Assembly (NCBI GenBank): GCA_902779085.1
Contig: CACYZY010000006.1
Coordinates: 1-64,000, forward strand
DNA: 64,000 bases
Origin: an uncultured Bacteroidales bacterium
Lineage (GTDB): Bacteria; Bacteroidota; Bacteroidia; Bacteroidales; Bacteroidaceae
Reading direction: 5' to 3'
The translations under genes were made by a program, and so were the position numbers. Shown here one piece after another: positions 8,107-17,167 of this stretch. Each line of letters starts with the position of its first letter. Within the stretch, counting starts at the first letter, position 1. The notes under the pieces were generated by a model. It saw only the letters and a list, made by a program, of their open reading frames with translations. It was not told where the DNA came from and ran no database searches.

Positions 8107-9036
8107 TTACTCTCCGAGTTTCTTGGCGGGCCATCCGTAGTCCTGATACATGGTGGCTGTGAGGTTGTGCTTCTTGACATAGGCACTCAAAACATCGGCT
8201 CTCAGCTTCTCACGTTTCTTATCATCACTGTTGATGGCTTGGAAGGCTTCGTATTTGTCGCCAAAGATTTTCTGGGCAGTAGGCAAGAAACTGGAACCAT
8301 CCTCCACTTGGTCGAATGCTGTAACCTCGAAGCCCTTGTCAGTTTGCTGCAGGTGCATCAAACCAGGATGACTGCCACCAGAGACGCATTTCAGTGTGTC
8401 GCCTTCCTGATTGTAGTTGAACACCCAGTAGTCGCCCCAGACAAGAATATCTGCTACATTGCGCTCGTCAACAGCCACGATGTTGTGCATGGGAACACAA
8501 TGCTCCCCTTCAGCATATTGCTTGCCGAATACGTCTGCCAGGTAGCGGTCGATGGCAGGGAAATAGGTAGTTTCCTGCTCATTAATGAGCACGACTTCCT
8601 TGTCTTCATATTTCTTGTCGATAGCGATAATAGAAATGGGCTGGATGCTGAACGACTGCTTCTCGCCAGTCTTTACATGATAGGTATAAAGAAGTGAGTC
8701 GCCTATGACCTCTACCTTTACGGGATTAATCTCCGTTGCAAATTCTGTCACTGGCAACACTATGGCCACTGCGAACTGCTTGGCAAAGTCAATCTGCGTT
8801 GGCTTGCCATCATTGCCCATGGTTGTAGCCATACCGAAGAATTTGTTGAACAGGTCCTCTGATGTAATCTTCGGACTAGCAGGTAATATGTCGAGATTGT
8901 TTTTGAAGAAGTAGTTCTTGGCTACCTCATAGGGTACTTCTCCATTTTCAATGATGTTCTCAACTGCCGTTACCGGCTTGTTATTGCATGCCACTACTGT
9001 CAGCAGCATTGCGATGGCAAATAATATCTTCTTCAT
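8107..9036 (-). CDS. Lipoprotein of unknown function
   Basis: The 309-residue product has a clean lipoprotein signal, MKKILFAIAMLLTVVAC, with lipidation expected at Cys17. The mature part is soluble-looking with no further membrane segment. A LMHLQQTDKGFEVTAFDQVEDG segment, near residue 227, resembles the closing strands of small Bacteroidetes periplasmic domains. I do not recognise the family. It starts only 2 bases after the stop of the DUF1846 gene, so the two are almost certainly co-transcribed, and a hairpin terminator follows. Its last residues, GWPAKKLGE, are duplicated as an orphan fragment at 3530-3592, so this locus took part in the rearrangement that also produced the tandem lipoproteins. 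Confidence 0.75.
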   Translation of the reverse strand: MKKILFAIAMLLTVVACNNKPVTAVENIIENGEVPYEVAKNYFFKNNLDILPASPKITSEDLFNKFFGMATTMGNDGKPTQIDFAKQFAVAIVLPVTEFATEINPVKVEVIGDSLLYTYHVKTGEKQSFSIQPISIIAIDKKYEDKEVVLINEQETTYFPAIDRYLADVFGKQYAEGEHCVPMHNIVAVDERNVADILVWGDYWVFNYNQEGDTLKCVSGGSHPGLMHLQQTDKGFEVTAFDQVEDGSSFLPTAQKIFGDKYEAFQAINSDDKKREKLRADVLSAYVKKHNLTATMYQDYGWPAKKLGE

Positions 9037-9038
9037 CT

Positions 9039-10502
9039 TTATTTCTTCTTGATAGGATCACAGGTGAGGTCGCAGCCGAGCTTCTTGAAAATCTTACGGT
9101 CTACTTCACCCAGCATGATGGTGGTGTGCACCTGACAGCCACGCAAGTGAGGCAGTTGCTCGAGGGCACGGCGACACTGTTCGTCATGCTGTGACAACAC
9201 GCTGAGTGCCACCAATACCTCGTCGGTGTGCAGGCGTGGATTGTTGCCACACAGGTATTCAATCTTGGTTTTCTGGATAGGCTCGATAAGGCTTTGAGGG
9301 ATGAGTTTCACATCGTGGTCAATGCCTGCCAAGTATTTGATTACGTTAAGGATGAGCGCAGCGCTGCAACCTAACAGTTCGGTAGTCTTGGCTGTGATGA
9401 TAGTACCATCTTCCAGCTCCATAGCCGATGCCGGCTGACCTGTCAGCTGCTTGCGTTCATTGGCTGCTACGGTGGTCTTGCGGTCGGCAGTGGTGATCTT
9501 AGCCTGGTTGAACAACATGAGGATCTTGTTTACCTCGTTCTCGTTGCAGGCACCGTCAGCCAGTTTGTTGGTAGCGGTATAGTAGCGGCGGATGATTTCG
9601 TCGCGTGATGCCTGGCAGCAAACCTCGTCGTCACTGATGCAGAAACCAATCATGTTGACACCCATGTCGGTGGGTGATTTATAAGGATTCTCACCATAGA
9701 TGCCTTCGAACAAGGCATTCAGCACGGGATAGATCTCGATGTCACGGTTGTAGTTGATAGCAATCTTGCCATAGGCCTCCAGATGGAACGGGTCAATCAT
9801 GTTCACATCGTTGAGGTCGGCAGTAGCTGCCTCATAGGCGATGTTGATAGGGTGCTTTAGCGGCAAGTTCCATACGGGGAAGGTCTCGAACTTGGCATAG
9901 CCGGCACGCTTGCCACGACGGTTCTCGTTGTAAAGCTGACTCAGACATACTGCCATCTTGCCGCTGCCAGGACCTGGGGCGGTGACGATGACCAACTCAC
10001 GTGAGGTCTCTACATAGTCGTTCTTGCCATAGCCCTCGTCGCTGGCAATAAGCTGTACATTGTGTGGATAGCCCTCGATAGGGTAATGGATATAGGTTTT
10101 GATGCCCATACGTTCGAGGCGATGACGGAACTGGTCGGCTGCCATCTGTCCGTTGTAGTGGGTGATGACTACCGAGCCCACCATGAAGTCGCGCTTCATA
10201 AACTCGTCGCGCAGACGCAGCACATCCTCATCGTAGGTGATGCCCAGGTCAGCACGTATCTTGTTCTTCTCGATATCTTCGGCACTGATGACGATGACAA
10301 TTTCAATGCTGTCTCTCAGCTGTGCCAGCATGCGTAACTTACTGTCGGGTTGGAAACCTGGGAGGATGCGAGATGCATGGTGGTCGTCGAAAAGCTTGCC
10401 ACCCAACTCCATGTAAAGTTTGCCGTCAAATTGAGCAATGCGCTCACGAATGTGCTCTGATTGTATCTTCAGATACTTCTCATTATCAAAACCTATTTTC
10501 AT
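9039..10502 (-). CDS. DUF1846 (UPF0371) family protein
   Basis: The 487-residue product matches the DUF1846 family in length and sequence. It starts MKIGFDNEKYLKIQSEHI, has the LYMELGGKLFDDHHASRILPGF-type opening, a nucleotide-binding-like loop APGPGSGKMA near residue 184, and a conserved FETFPVWNLPLKHP segment. It is cytoplasmic, without signal peptide. The biochemical role of the family is not established; the APGPGSGK loop suggests a phosphate-binding function, which is inference. It follows recQ by 43 bases and precedes a lipoprotein gene by 2 bases, giving a recQ-DUF1846-lipoprotein transcription unit. Confidence 0.9.
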   Translation of the reverse strand: MKIGFDNEKYLKIQSEHIRERIAQFDGKLYMELGGKLFDDHHASRILPGFQPDSKLRMLAQLRDSIEIVIVISAEDIEKNKIRADLGITYDEDVLRLRDEFMKRDFMVGSVVITHYNGQMAADQFRHRLERMGIKTYIHYPIEGYPHNVQLIASDEGYGKNDYVETSRELVIVTAPGPGSGKMAVCLSQLYNENRRGKRAGYAKFETFPVWNLPLKHPINIAYEAATADLNDVNMIDPFHLEAYGKIAINYNRDIEIYPVLNALFEGIYGENPYKSPTDMGVNMIGFCISDDEVCCQASRDEIIRRYYTATNKLADGACNENEVNKILMLFNQAKITTADRKTTVAANERKQLTGQPASAMELEDGTIITAKTTELLGCSAALILNVIKYLAGIDHDVKLIPQSLIEPIQKTKIEYLCGNNPRLHTDEVLVALSVLSQHDEQCRRALEQLPHLRGCQVHTTIMLGEVDRKIFKKLGCDLTCDPIKKK

Positions 10503-10545
10503 TTTACCTTAAATTTTAATCTCTCTGTACGTTTATCTATTGTGG

Positions 10546-12726
10546 CTAGTTGCCCATCTCACTGATAAATTTGATGCGCACCAAGCGTATTTCTTCTTCT
10601 GTATAATCTTCACCTAACTCTTCGAACGCTGCATCCAGGTCGTCAGTTTCCGACTCCTTGAAGTATTCGTAGATATCGAGTATATGATCTTCATCTACTA
10701 TCTCGCGCAAGAAGTAGTCGATGTTGAGCTTGGTGCCTGAATAGACAATGGCCTCTACCTCGTCCAGCAGTTCATCGAACTCCATACCCTTTGTGTTGGC
10801 AATGTCGTCAAGTGCTACCTGACGGTCGATGGCCTGGATGATGCTGACCTTGAGTTTTGACTTGTTGGCTACAGTACGTACACGCAGGTCTTCTGGGCGT
10901 TCAATCTCGTTCTCTTCGCAATGGCGCTTGATGAGCTTGCAGAACTCCTCACCATAGCGCTTTGCCTTGCCTGCTCCTACACCAGGGATGTTCTGCAACT
11001 CTTCGATGGTGACGGGGTAGGTAGTAGCCATAGCTTCGAGCGAAGGGTCTTGGAAGATGACGTAAGGCGGTAGGTTGAGCTGCTTTGACATTTTCTTGCG
11101 CAGGTCCTTCAGCATGCTGAACAACGTTGGGTCGAGTGCCAGAGAAGCACCGCCGTGCATTGGAGCTTCTTCCTCCGCTTCTTCGTAGTCGCCTTCTTCT
11201 ACAATCTTGAACGACTTAGGATGCTTGAGGAATTTCTTGCCAGCCGAGGTGACCTTGATAAGGCCATAGTTCTCGACATCCTTGCCAAGGTAACCATCGA
11301 TGAGTGCCTGACGGATGACGTTGTTCCATACTTTCTCGTCTTCGCCCATGCCTGAGCCGAACACCTCCAGATCTTCGTGGTGGTGATCCAGCACCTCATT
11401 CGTTTCGTTACCCTTAATAACGTCTACTATATAGTCTTGCTTGAAATTCTCTTTTACGGCGTACACCGCATCGATGACGGTGCACAATAAATCTTGAGCT
11501 TCCACTTGTTTCTTTGGATTTAAACAGTTGTCGCAGTTGCCACAATTGTCCTCCTTGTACTCTTCGCCGAAATAGTGCAGCAGCGTCTTACGACGGCACA
11601 TGGATGATTCGGCATAGGCAGCAGTCTCTTGCAGGAGCTGTTTACCGATTTCCTGCTCTGACACAGGTTTGCCCTGCATGAATTTCTCGAGTTTCTGGAG
11701 GTCTTTTTCGCTATAAAATGCGATGCACTGTCCCTCACCGCCATCGCGGCCTGCTCGTCCGGTTTCCTGATAGTAGCCTTCCAAGCTCTTGGGAATATCA
11801 TAGTGGATTACAAATCTTACGTCGGGTTTGTCGATACCCATACCAAATGCAATGGTAGCTACGATGACGTCAATCTTCTCCATCAGGAAGTCATCCTGTG
11901 TTTCTGTGCGCGTCACACTGTCCATACCGGCATGATAGGGCTTTGCCTTGATGCCGTTGGCTACGAGAATCTCTGACAATTCTTCTACCTTCTTGCGACT
12001 GAGGCAGTAGATGATGCCTGACTTCTCGGGGTTCGACTTGATATATTTGATGATGTCCTTATCCACATCGTCGGTCTTCGTCCTTACTTCGTAATACAAG
12101 TTAGGACGGTTGAACGATGACTTGAACACCTTGGCGTGCATCATGCCTAGGTTTTTTTGTATATCGTGCTGTACCTTGGGAGTAGCAGTGGCCGTCAATG
12201 CAATCAACGGCGCCTTGCCCACCTGGTTGACGATGGGGCGTATCTTTCTGTACTCAGGACGGAAATCATGGCCCCACTCAGAGATACAGTGCGCCTCGTC
12301 AATGGCATAGAATGAAATCTTTACCGACTTGAGGAACTCCACATTCTCCTCCTTGGTCAGCGACTCAGGTGCCACATACAGCAACTTGGTCTTGCCGTTC
12401 AAGATGTCGTCCTTCACCTGATCAATGGCGTTACGGTTAAGCGACGAGTTAATGAAGTGGGCAATGCCATCTTCTTCGCTATAGTTGCGCATGGCGTCCA
12501 CCTGGTTCTTCATCAAGGCAATTAGAGGAGAGATCACGATGGCTGTGCCCTCCATCAATAATGAGGGCAACTGATAACACAGCGATTTGCCTCCACCGGT
12601 AGGCATCAGTACGAACGTATCGTTACCATCCAGCAGATTCTGTATTATAGCTTCTTGATTACCTTTGAAGGTATCGAAGCCAAAATATTTCTTCAGCTCT
12701 TCGGTTAAAATGTATTTCTCAGCCAT
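10546..12726 (-). CDS. recQ: ATP-dependent DNA helicase RecQ
   Basis: RecQ unwinds DNA 3' to 5' during repair of gaps and broken forks. The 726-residue product shows all parts in order: Walker A TGGGKS at 43-48, the DEAH box inside AIDEAHCISEWGHDFRPEYR, which also carries the aromatic-rich loop, motif VI QETGRAGRDG, then the zinc-binding CRRKTLLHYFGE and CGNCDNC segment, a winged-helix domain, and an HRDC domain (about 540-615, LNLPPYVIFQDPSLEAM). It is longer than E. coli RecQ (about 609) by an extra acidic C-terminal region, which is common in Bacteroidetes homologues. A good promoter lies 54 bases upstream of the ATG. DUF1846 and a lipoprotein gene follow on the same transcript. Confidence 0.96.
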   Translation of the reverse strand: MAEKYILTEELKKYFGFDTFKGNQEAIIQNLLDGNDTFVLMPTGGGKSLCYQLPSLLMEGTAIVISPLIALMKNQVDAMRNYSEEDGIAHFINSSLNRNAIDQVKDDILNGKTKLLYVAPESLTKEENVEFLKSVKISFYAIDEAHCISEWGHDFRPEYRKIRPIVNQVGKAPLIALTATATPKVQHDIQKNLGMMHAKVFKSSFNRPNLYYEVRTKTDDVDKDIIKYIKSNPEKSGIIYCLSRKKVEELSEILVANGIKAKPYHAGMDSVTRTETQDDFLMEKIDVIVATIAFGMGIDKPDVRFVIHYDIPKSLEGYYQETGRAGRDGGEGQCIAFYSEKDLQKLEKFMQGKPVSEQEIGKQLLQETAAYAESSMCRRKTLLHYFGEEYKEDNCGNCDNCLNPKKQVEAQDLLCTVIDAVYAVKENFKQDYIVDVIKGNETNEVLDHHHEDLEVFGSGMGEDEKVWNNVIRQALIDGYLGKDVENYGLIKVTSAGKKFLKHPKSFKIVEEGDYEEAEEEAPMHGGASLALDPTLFSMLKDLRKKMSKQLNLPPYVIFQDPSLEAMATTYPVTIEELQNIPGVGAGKAKRYGEEFCKLIKRHCEENEIERPEDLRVRTVANKSKLKVSIIQAIDRQVALDDIANTKGMEFDELLDEVEAIVYSGTKLNIDYFLREIVDEDHILDIYEYFKESETDDLDAAFEELGEDYTEEEIRLVRIKFISEMGN

Positions 12727-12779
12727 AGCCTTGGTTGTTTTAGGTAATTGTTAGTCGCGTGCCAAGGAGACACATTTAA

Positions 12780-12810
12780 CAAAGTTATAAACAACTTGCA
12801 AAATATCAAA
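12780..12810 (-). promoter_or_regulatory. recQ promoter
   Basis: Minus strand TTTG (12810-12807), 19 bases, then TAACTTTG (12787-12780): an exact Bacteroidetes -33/-7 pair. The start codon follows at 12726. Confidence 0.75.
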
Positions 12811-12811
12811 T

Positions 12812-12841
12812 GCATTTGCAATTTTTTTTTATTGCAAATGC
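12812..12841 (-). terminator. Inverted repeat between clpX and recQ
   Basis: Perfect 11-base arms GCATTTGCAAT / ATTGCAAATGC separated by eight T's (plus strand). It lies 34 bases after the clpX stop and just before the recQ -33 element. It could end clpX transcription, although no strong T-run follows the second arm in that direction. Confidence 0.5.
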
Positions 12842-12874
12842 TAAAAAACAAGCTGAACTACGAAAAAACGCCTA

Positions 12875-14113
12875 TTAGCTGTTCTGCAACCGTGAAATAT
12901 TGGCTTTTTCCAGCTGACTCTTGGCGTAATCCAGCGTAACGGTAAAAGTTTTCTTCTTGCTGGAAGGCAAGTCGAACATCACATCCATCATGATGGCTTC
13001 GACGATGGAACGCAGGCCTCGGGCACCGAGCTTGAACTCGATGGCCTTATCAACCACATATTCCAGTACGTCCTCATCGAAACTCAGTTTCACTCCATCC
13101 ATCTCGAACAACTTGATGTATTGCTTGGTAATGGAGTTCTTAGGTTCGGTAAGGATGTTGCGCAAAGCCGTCCTGTCTAAAGGATTGAGGTAGGTCAGGA
13201 TAGGCATACGACCAATGATCTCTGGAATCAGTCCGAAGGCCTTGAGGTCTTGTGGAGCGATATATTGCATCATATTGTCCTTATCAACCTTAGCAGTGTT
13301 TTCAACAGCGTGGTAGCCCACAACATGTGTGTTGAGGCGCTGGGCAATCTTGCGTTCGATGCCATCGAAAGCTCCACCGCAGATGAACAGGATATTCTTG
13401 GTATCAACAGGGATCATGCGCTGCTCTGGGTGCTTTCGACCGCCCTGGGGAGGTACGTTCACGATAGAACCCTCCAGCAGTTTGAGCAAGCCTTGCTGTA
13501 CACCCTCACCACTCACGTCGCGAGTAATGGAAGGGTTGTCACCCTTGCGGGCAATCTTGTCAATCTCATCGATGAACACAATGCCTCGTTCAGCAGCTTT
13601 CACATCATAGTCGGCTACTTGCAGCAAGCGGGTCAGGATGCTCTCAATGTCCTCACCCACATAACCTGCTTCGGTCAATACCGTAGCATCGACAATGGTA
13701 AACGGAACACTGAGGAACTTGGCAATAGTACGTGCCAAGAGTGTCTTGCCCGTACCTGTTGCACCCACCATGATGATGTTGGACTTCTCAATCTCCACCT
13801 CGTCGTCACCTGTCTTCTGCAGCAATCGCTTGTAGTGGTTATACACCGCTACAGACAGGTAACGTTTGGCTTCGTCCTGACCAATGACATACTGGTCGAG
13901 AAATGCTTTGATTTCCTGCGGCTTGGGCAATGTCTTGAGGTCGAGGCCTAGTTTGCTTTGGCTGACAGTCTTCAATGCTTCCTGGCAAATTTCGTTGGCA
14001 CGTTCAACACACTCGTTGCAGATATAGCCGTCGATGCCAGTAATCATCAACTGCACTTCTTTATCTGTACGGCCACAGAAACTGCATCTGTGGCCTGTAT
14101 TCTTACTAACCAT
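12875..14113 (-). CDS. clpX: ATP-dependent Clp protease ATP-binding subunit ClpX
   Basis: ClpX is the AAA+ unfoldase that feeds proteins to the ClpP chamber in the cytoplasm. The 412-residue product has the N-terminal zinc-binding domain with Cys10, Cys13, Cys32 and Cys35, Walker A GATGTGKT at 117-124, the GYVGEDIES pore-2 region, Walker [12 protein letters not shown], and the [10 protein letters not shown] sensor-2 segment near the end. Length and order are normal for ClpX. It begins 8 bases after the clpP stop codon, so clpP-clpX form one transcript as in most bacteria. Confidence 0.97.
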   Translation of the reverse strand: MVSKNTGHRCSFCGRTDKEVQLMITGIDGYICNECVERANEICQEALKTVSQSKLGLDLKTLPKPQEIKAFLDQYVIGQDEAKRYLSVAVYNHYKRLLQKTGDDEVEIEKSNIIMVGATGTGKTLLARTIAKFLSVPFTIVDATVLTEAGYVGEDIESILTRLLQVADYDVKAAERGIVFIDEIDKIARKGDNPSITRDVSGEGVQQGLLKLLEGSIVNVPPQGGRKHPEQRMIPVDTKNILFICGGAFDGIERKIAQRLNTHVVGYHAVENTAKVDKDNMMQYIAPQDLKAFGLIPEIIGRMPILTYLNPLDRTALRNILTEPKNSITKQYIKLFEMDGVKLSFDEDVLEYVVDKAIEFKLGARGLRSIVEAIMMDVMFDLPSSKKKTFTVTLDYAKSQLEKANISRLQNS

Positions 14114-14121
14114 CTCTCTTG

Positions 14122-14793
14122 TTATTTCTTTTTGGTGAGCACTTCATCAATCATGCCATACTCTTTGGCTTCCTCGGCTGTCATCCAGTAGTCGCGGTCG
14201 GAGTCAGCCCATACCTTGTCGAATGGAGTATGAGAATGGTCGGCGATGATAGTGTAGAGCTCTTTCTTCAGCTTCTGAATCTCACGTGCAGTGATTTCGA
14301 TGTCGGATGCCTGTCCCTGTGCACCACCCATCGGCTGATGAATCATCACGCGAGAGTGGGTCAGTGCAGAACGCTTGCCCTCGGCACCTGCCACGAGCAA
14401 TACAGCTGCCATGCTGGCTGCCATGCCTGTGCAGATAGTGGCTACCGGACTGCTGATGAACTGCATGGTGTCGTATATGCCTAAACCTGCATATACAGAA
14501 CCGCCAGGAGAATTAATATATATGGAGATGTCCTTGCCGGCATCTACAGAATCAAGGTAAAGCAACTGTGCCTGCAATGTGTTTGCCGTGTAGTCGTCAA
14601 TTTGTGTACCCAGGAATATGATGCGGTCCATCATCAAACGGGAGAATACATCCAACTGGGTAACGTTCAGCTGACGCTCCTCCAAGATGTATGGGTTAAG
14701 GTAACTGGCTTGTGATTTGATTACTTCATCAAGCACTAAACTGTTCATGCCAAGATGTTGAGTGGCATACTTTCTAAAATCGTCTTTCATCAT
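14122..14793 (-). CDS. clpP: ATP-dependent Clp protease proteolytic subunit ClpP
   Basis: ClpP is the serine peptidase that forms the two-ring degradation chamber used by ClpX. In the 223-residue product the catalytic triad is visible: Ser127 in GMAASMA, His152 in MIHQPMGG, and Asp201 in SDRDYWM. The oxyanion glycines are in SPGGSVYAG. Two consecutive ATGs open the frame. The start at the first gives a somewhat long N-terminal extension before the conserved NPYILEER, which is usual for this phylum. It lies between the trigger factor terminator and clpX. Confidence 0.97.
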   Translation of the reverse strand: MMKDDFRKYATQHLGMNSLVLDEVIKSQASYLNPYILEERQLNVTQLDVFSRLMMDRIIFLGTQIDDYTANTLQAQLLYLDSVDAGKDISIYINSPGGSVYAGLGIYDTMQFISSPVATICTGMAASMAAVLLVAGAEGKRSALTHSRVMIHQPMGGAQGQASDIEITAREIQKLKKELYTIIADHSHTPFDKVWADSDRDYWMTAEEAKEYGMIDEVLTKKK

Positions 14794-14831
14794 TTTTTAC
14801 TACTATTTTCTTATTCACATGCAAAATAAAG

Positions 14832-14872
14832 AAAAACACATGGCATTACCAAATGTAACACCATGTGTTTTT
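14832..14872 (-). terminator. Trigger factor gene terminator
   Basis: Arms AAAAACACATGG and CCATGTGTTTTT pair perfectly over 12 bases, with an additional TTAC/GTAA pairing inside. On the minus strand the hairpin is followed by a T-rich stretch (CTTTATTTT). It lies 30 bases beyond the tig stop and before clpP. Confidence 0.8.
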
Positions 14873-14901
14873 ATGTAAATTTTAAAGATTCTGCTCAGGA
14901 A

Positions 14902-16269
14902 TCAGGCTTCTGGCTGCATCATTTTGCCGAAATCCTCAGCAGAGATGTCCTTGTGCTCCAAGGTAACCTTCTCCTTCAGTACCTGAGCCAACTTGCCGTC
15001 GATTACACGGTCTGCCAAGTTCTCAACAGTCTCACGCTTCTTCAGCATTTCGCTAGCGTAGTTGTTGATCATATCCTCTGGTACGTTCAGCATGCCATAC
15101 TGAGCAAACTGAGCACGGGTAGCTGCCTTAGCCTCTTCCAATACGTCGCTCTGCTCAACCTTCACGCCAGCCTGTGCAACCAGGATGTCGCGAATCAGCT
15201 GCCAGCTCAGTACCTCGATGGTACCCTCGTAGTTCTCGTCTACGAACTTATCGTCCTTGTCAGGATTGTTGGTCTTCATGATGCGCTTCATCAGAGGCTC
15301 TGAGAACTCCAACTTGCCAACCTTGTCGGTGATAACCTTCTTAGCATCGAGCAGGAACTTGAAGTCACTGTTTGACTTGAACTGGTTAGCGATAACCTCA
15401 CGCACTTTCTGCTTGAACTCTTCCTCGCTCTTTACTACGTCCTTGCCAAATACCTGATCGAACAACTCCTGGTTCATCTCACCTGGCACGTAGCGGGTGA
15501 TTTCCTCAACAGTATAGTTGAAATCTGAGGTAACTTCCACAGCCTTCTCGCGGTCCATCTTCAGCAATGAAGCAAGTTCAGGAGCGTTGCCTTCCCAAGC
15601 CTTGTTAGGATTGAACTTCACGGTCTCGCCTACTTTAGCGCCAGCAAACTTAGCTTTCTCATCATCTACCTTCATGTAAGATGGCATCATCACAGCGCTC
15701 TCAACGCGAATGCCACCTTCTTTCTCGTTGCCAGCCTCGTCCAGCTCTACGAGCAAGCCCTTCAGCATATCATTCTGAGCAGCGTCGAATGACTCTGCCT
15801 TCTCATAGGAACCACCACGCTGAGCATAAGCATCTACTTGGTTCTTTACCATCTCGTCGGTAACAATCACGTCATAGTAAGGAACCTTGTCGTCAGCAGA
15901 TACCTCTACGTTGATGGCTGGAGCCAGTGCAATGTCAAACAAGAACTTGAACTCATCCTGGGTGTCAAAATCCAGTTGCTGCTGGTTCTCATTTGGCAAT
16001 GGCTCGCCCAGCATCTGTACTTTGTTATCCTGAATATACTTGTTGATTGCATCACCGAGCAACTTGTTTACCTCGTCAGCAATCACAGACTTTTCATACA
16101 TTTTCTTTACCAAACCCATAGGTACCATACCCTTACGGAAACCAGGCATCTGGGCATCTTTACGAATCTTCTTCAGCTGCTTCTCTACGTTCTCCTGATA
16201 GTCAGCTTTCACCATGTCAACTGTAAGCAAAGCGCTTACCTTGTCAATGTTTTGCAGTGATACGTTCAT
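14902..16269 (-). CDS. tig: Trigger factor (ribosome-associated chaperone)
   Basis: Trigger factor binds the ribosome exit tunnel and shields nascent chains. The 455-residue product carries the ribosome-docking signature in the form MPGFRKGMVPMGLVKKMYEK (about 42-61), where the canonical GFRxGxxP is kept. A degenerate FKBP-like middle domain follows (about 150-240; YDVIVTDEMVKNQVDAY precedes it), and then the helical C-terminal chaperone arms with many Lys and Glu. The middle domain is divergent, as in other Bacteroidetes. An exact promoter precedes the gene and a strong terminator follows it, so it is transcribed alone, although it sits next to clpP-clpX as in many bacteria. Confidence 0.95.
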   Translation of the reverse strand: MNVSLQNIDKVSALLTVDMVKADYQENVEKQLKKIRKDAQMPGFRKGMVPMGLVKKMYEKSVIADEVNKLLGDAINKYIQDNKVQMLGEPLPNENQQQLDFDTQDEFKFLFDIALAPAINVEVSADDKVPYYDVIVTDEMVKNQVDAYAQRGGSYEKAESFDAAQNDMLKGLLVELDEAGNEKEGGIRVESAVMMPSYMKVDDEKAKFAGAKVGETVKFNPNKAWEGNAPELASLLKMDREKAVEVTSDFNYTVEEITRYVPGEMNQELFDQVFGKDVVKSEEEFKQKVREVIANQFKSNSDFKFLLDAKKVITDKVGKLEFSEPLMKRIMKTNNPDKDDKFVDENYEGTIEVLSWQLIRDILVAQAGVKVEQSDVLEEAKAATRAQFAQYGMLNVPEDMINNYASEMLKKRETVENLADRVIDGKLAQVLKEKVTLEHKDISAEDFGKMMQPEA

Positions 16270-16313
16270 TCTACAAATATTTGTTTTTAGTTATTAATTT
16301 TAAATTGAGGGTG

Positions 16314-16344
16314 CAAAATTAGCTTTTTCCTTTCAATTATCAAA
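16314..16344 (-). promoter_or_regulatory. tig promoter
   Basis: Minus strand TTTG (16344-16341), 19 bases, TAATTTTG (16321-16314). Exact consensus and spacing, 45 bases before the tig ATG. Confidence 0.75.
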
Positions 16345-16348
16345 GTAT

Positions 16349-17089
16349 TCAGGCTAAAATCTTGGTCAGCATCAAGTCGGCAAACAAAATCAAAACGCTG
16401 CTTGTCACCACGGCATTGGTAGATGCTTTTCCTACGCTAATGGAGCCACCTTCCACTGTATAGCCGAAGAAAGAGGCAACGCTACTGATAATGAAGCCAA
16501 AGCACAGTGACTTGATGAAGCTGCTCCACACGAACCATTCTACGAAAAAGTACTGCAAACCGTATTCCAGGTCTTCGGCCGTCATAATGCCGCCAAACCA
16601 ACAGGTACAGAAAGCACCCAAGAAGCCGGAAAAGATGCTAAATACCACCATGATGGGAATGAATGATACTAAAGCAGATATCTTGGGTAATATCAAGTAG
16701 CTTGCCGAGTTGACACCCATAATTTCCAGTGCATCGATCTGCTGGGTGACACGCATGGTACCTAACTCAGAGGCGATGTTGGAACCTACCTTGCCAGCTA
16801 GGATAAGACACATGATGGCAGACGAGAACTCCAAGAGCATGATCTCACGGGTGGCATAACCCACTGTCCAACGAGGCATGAATACACTTTCGATGTTGAG
16901 CTTAAACTGAATAGTAATGACAGCACCGATAAAGAAAGAAATCAGCAAAACGATACCGATGGAATCAACGCCTAGTTGTTCTACCTCTCTGATATACTGA
17001 CGGAAAAACATGCGCCAGCGCTCTGGAACAGAGAAAACCCTGCCCATTAAAATGAGGTATCTTCCGACGGTTCGAAATGCTTTTATCAT
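16349..17089 (-). CDS. MlaE-type ABC transporter permease
   Basis: This 246-residue inner-membrane protein belongs to the MlaE/YrbE permease family, which moves phospholipids or related lipids between membranes in complex with an ATPase and an MCE protein. Five or so hydrophobic segments are visible, with the family-typical GSNIASELGTMRVTQQIDALEIMGVN loop at about 115-140. The frame could open at a TTG (17113), but the promoter -7 element overlaps that position, so the ATG at 17089 (MIKAFRTVGRY) is chosen. A divergent ABC ATPase starts 79 bases away. That ATPase resembles LptB more than MlaF, so the two need not work together. No MCE-domain gene lies next to it in the window. Confidence 0.9.
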   Translation of the reverse strand: MIKAFRTVGRYLILMGRVFSVPERWRMFFRQYIREVEQLGVDSIGIVLLISFFIGAVITIQFKLNIESVFMPRWTVGYATREIMLLEFSSAIMCLILAGKVGSNIASELGTMRVTQQIDALEIMGVNSASYLILPKISALVSFIPIMVVFSIFSGFLGAFCTCWFGGIMTAEDLEYGLQYFFVEWFVWSSFIKSLCFGFIISSVASFFGYTVEGGSISVGKASTNAVVTSSVLILFADLMLTKILA

Positions 17090-17110
17090 AGCTTTTTTCT
17101 TTTTCGGTGG

Positions 17111-17118
17111 CAAAGATA
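17111..17118 (-). promoter_or_regulatory. Promoter -7 element of the MlaE-type permease gene
   Basis: TATCTTTG on the minus strand, 21 bases before the ATG at 17089. It decides that start, since the alternative TTG at 17113 would lie inside the promoter. Confidence 0.65.
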
Positions 17119-17140
17119 ATGCAAATCTATTTATTTTTAT

Positions 17141-17148
17141 TACTTTTG
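17141..17148 (+). promoter_or_regulatory. Promoter -7 element of the LptB-type ATPase gene
   Basis: TACTTTTG, an exact TAnnTTTG, 19 bases before the ATG at 17168. It is back to back with the permease promoter, 22 bases away. Confidence 0.65.
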
Positions 17149-17167
17149 CGAATTAAATGTTGTGAAA

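Noticed and set aside
13250-13951. 233-codon open frame on the plus strand
   Set aside because: Lies wholly inside clpX, which is certain on the minus strand; the opposite frame is a by-product of codon composition.
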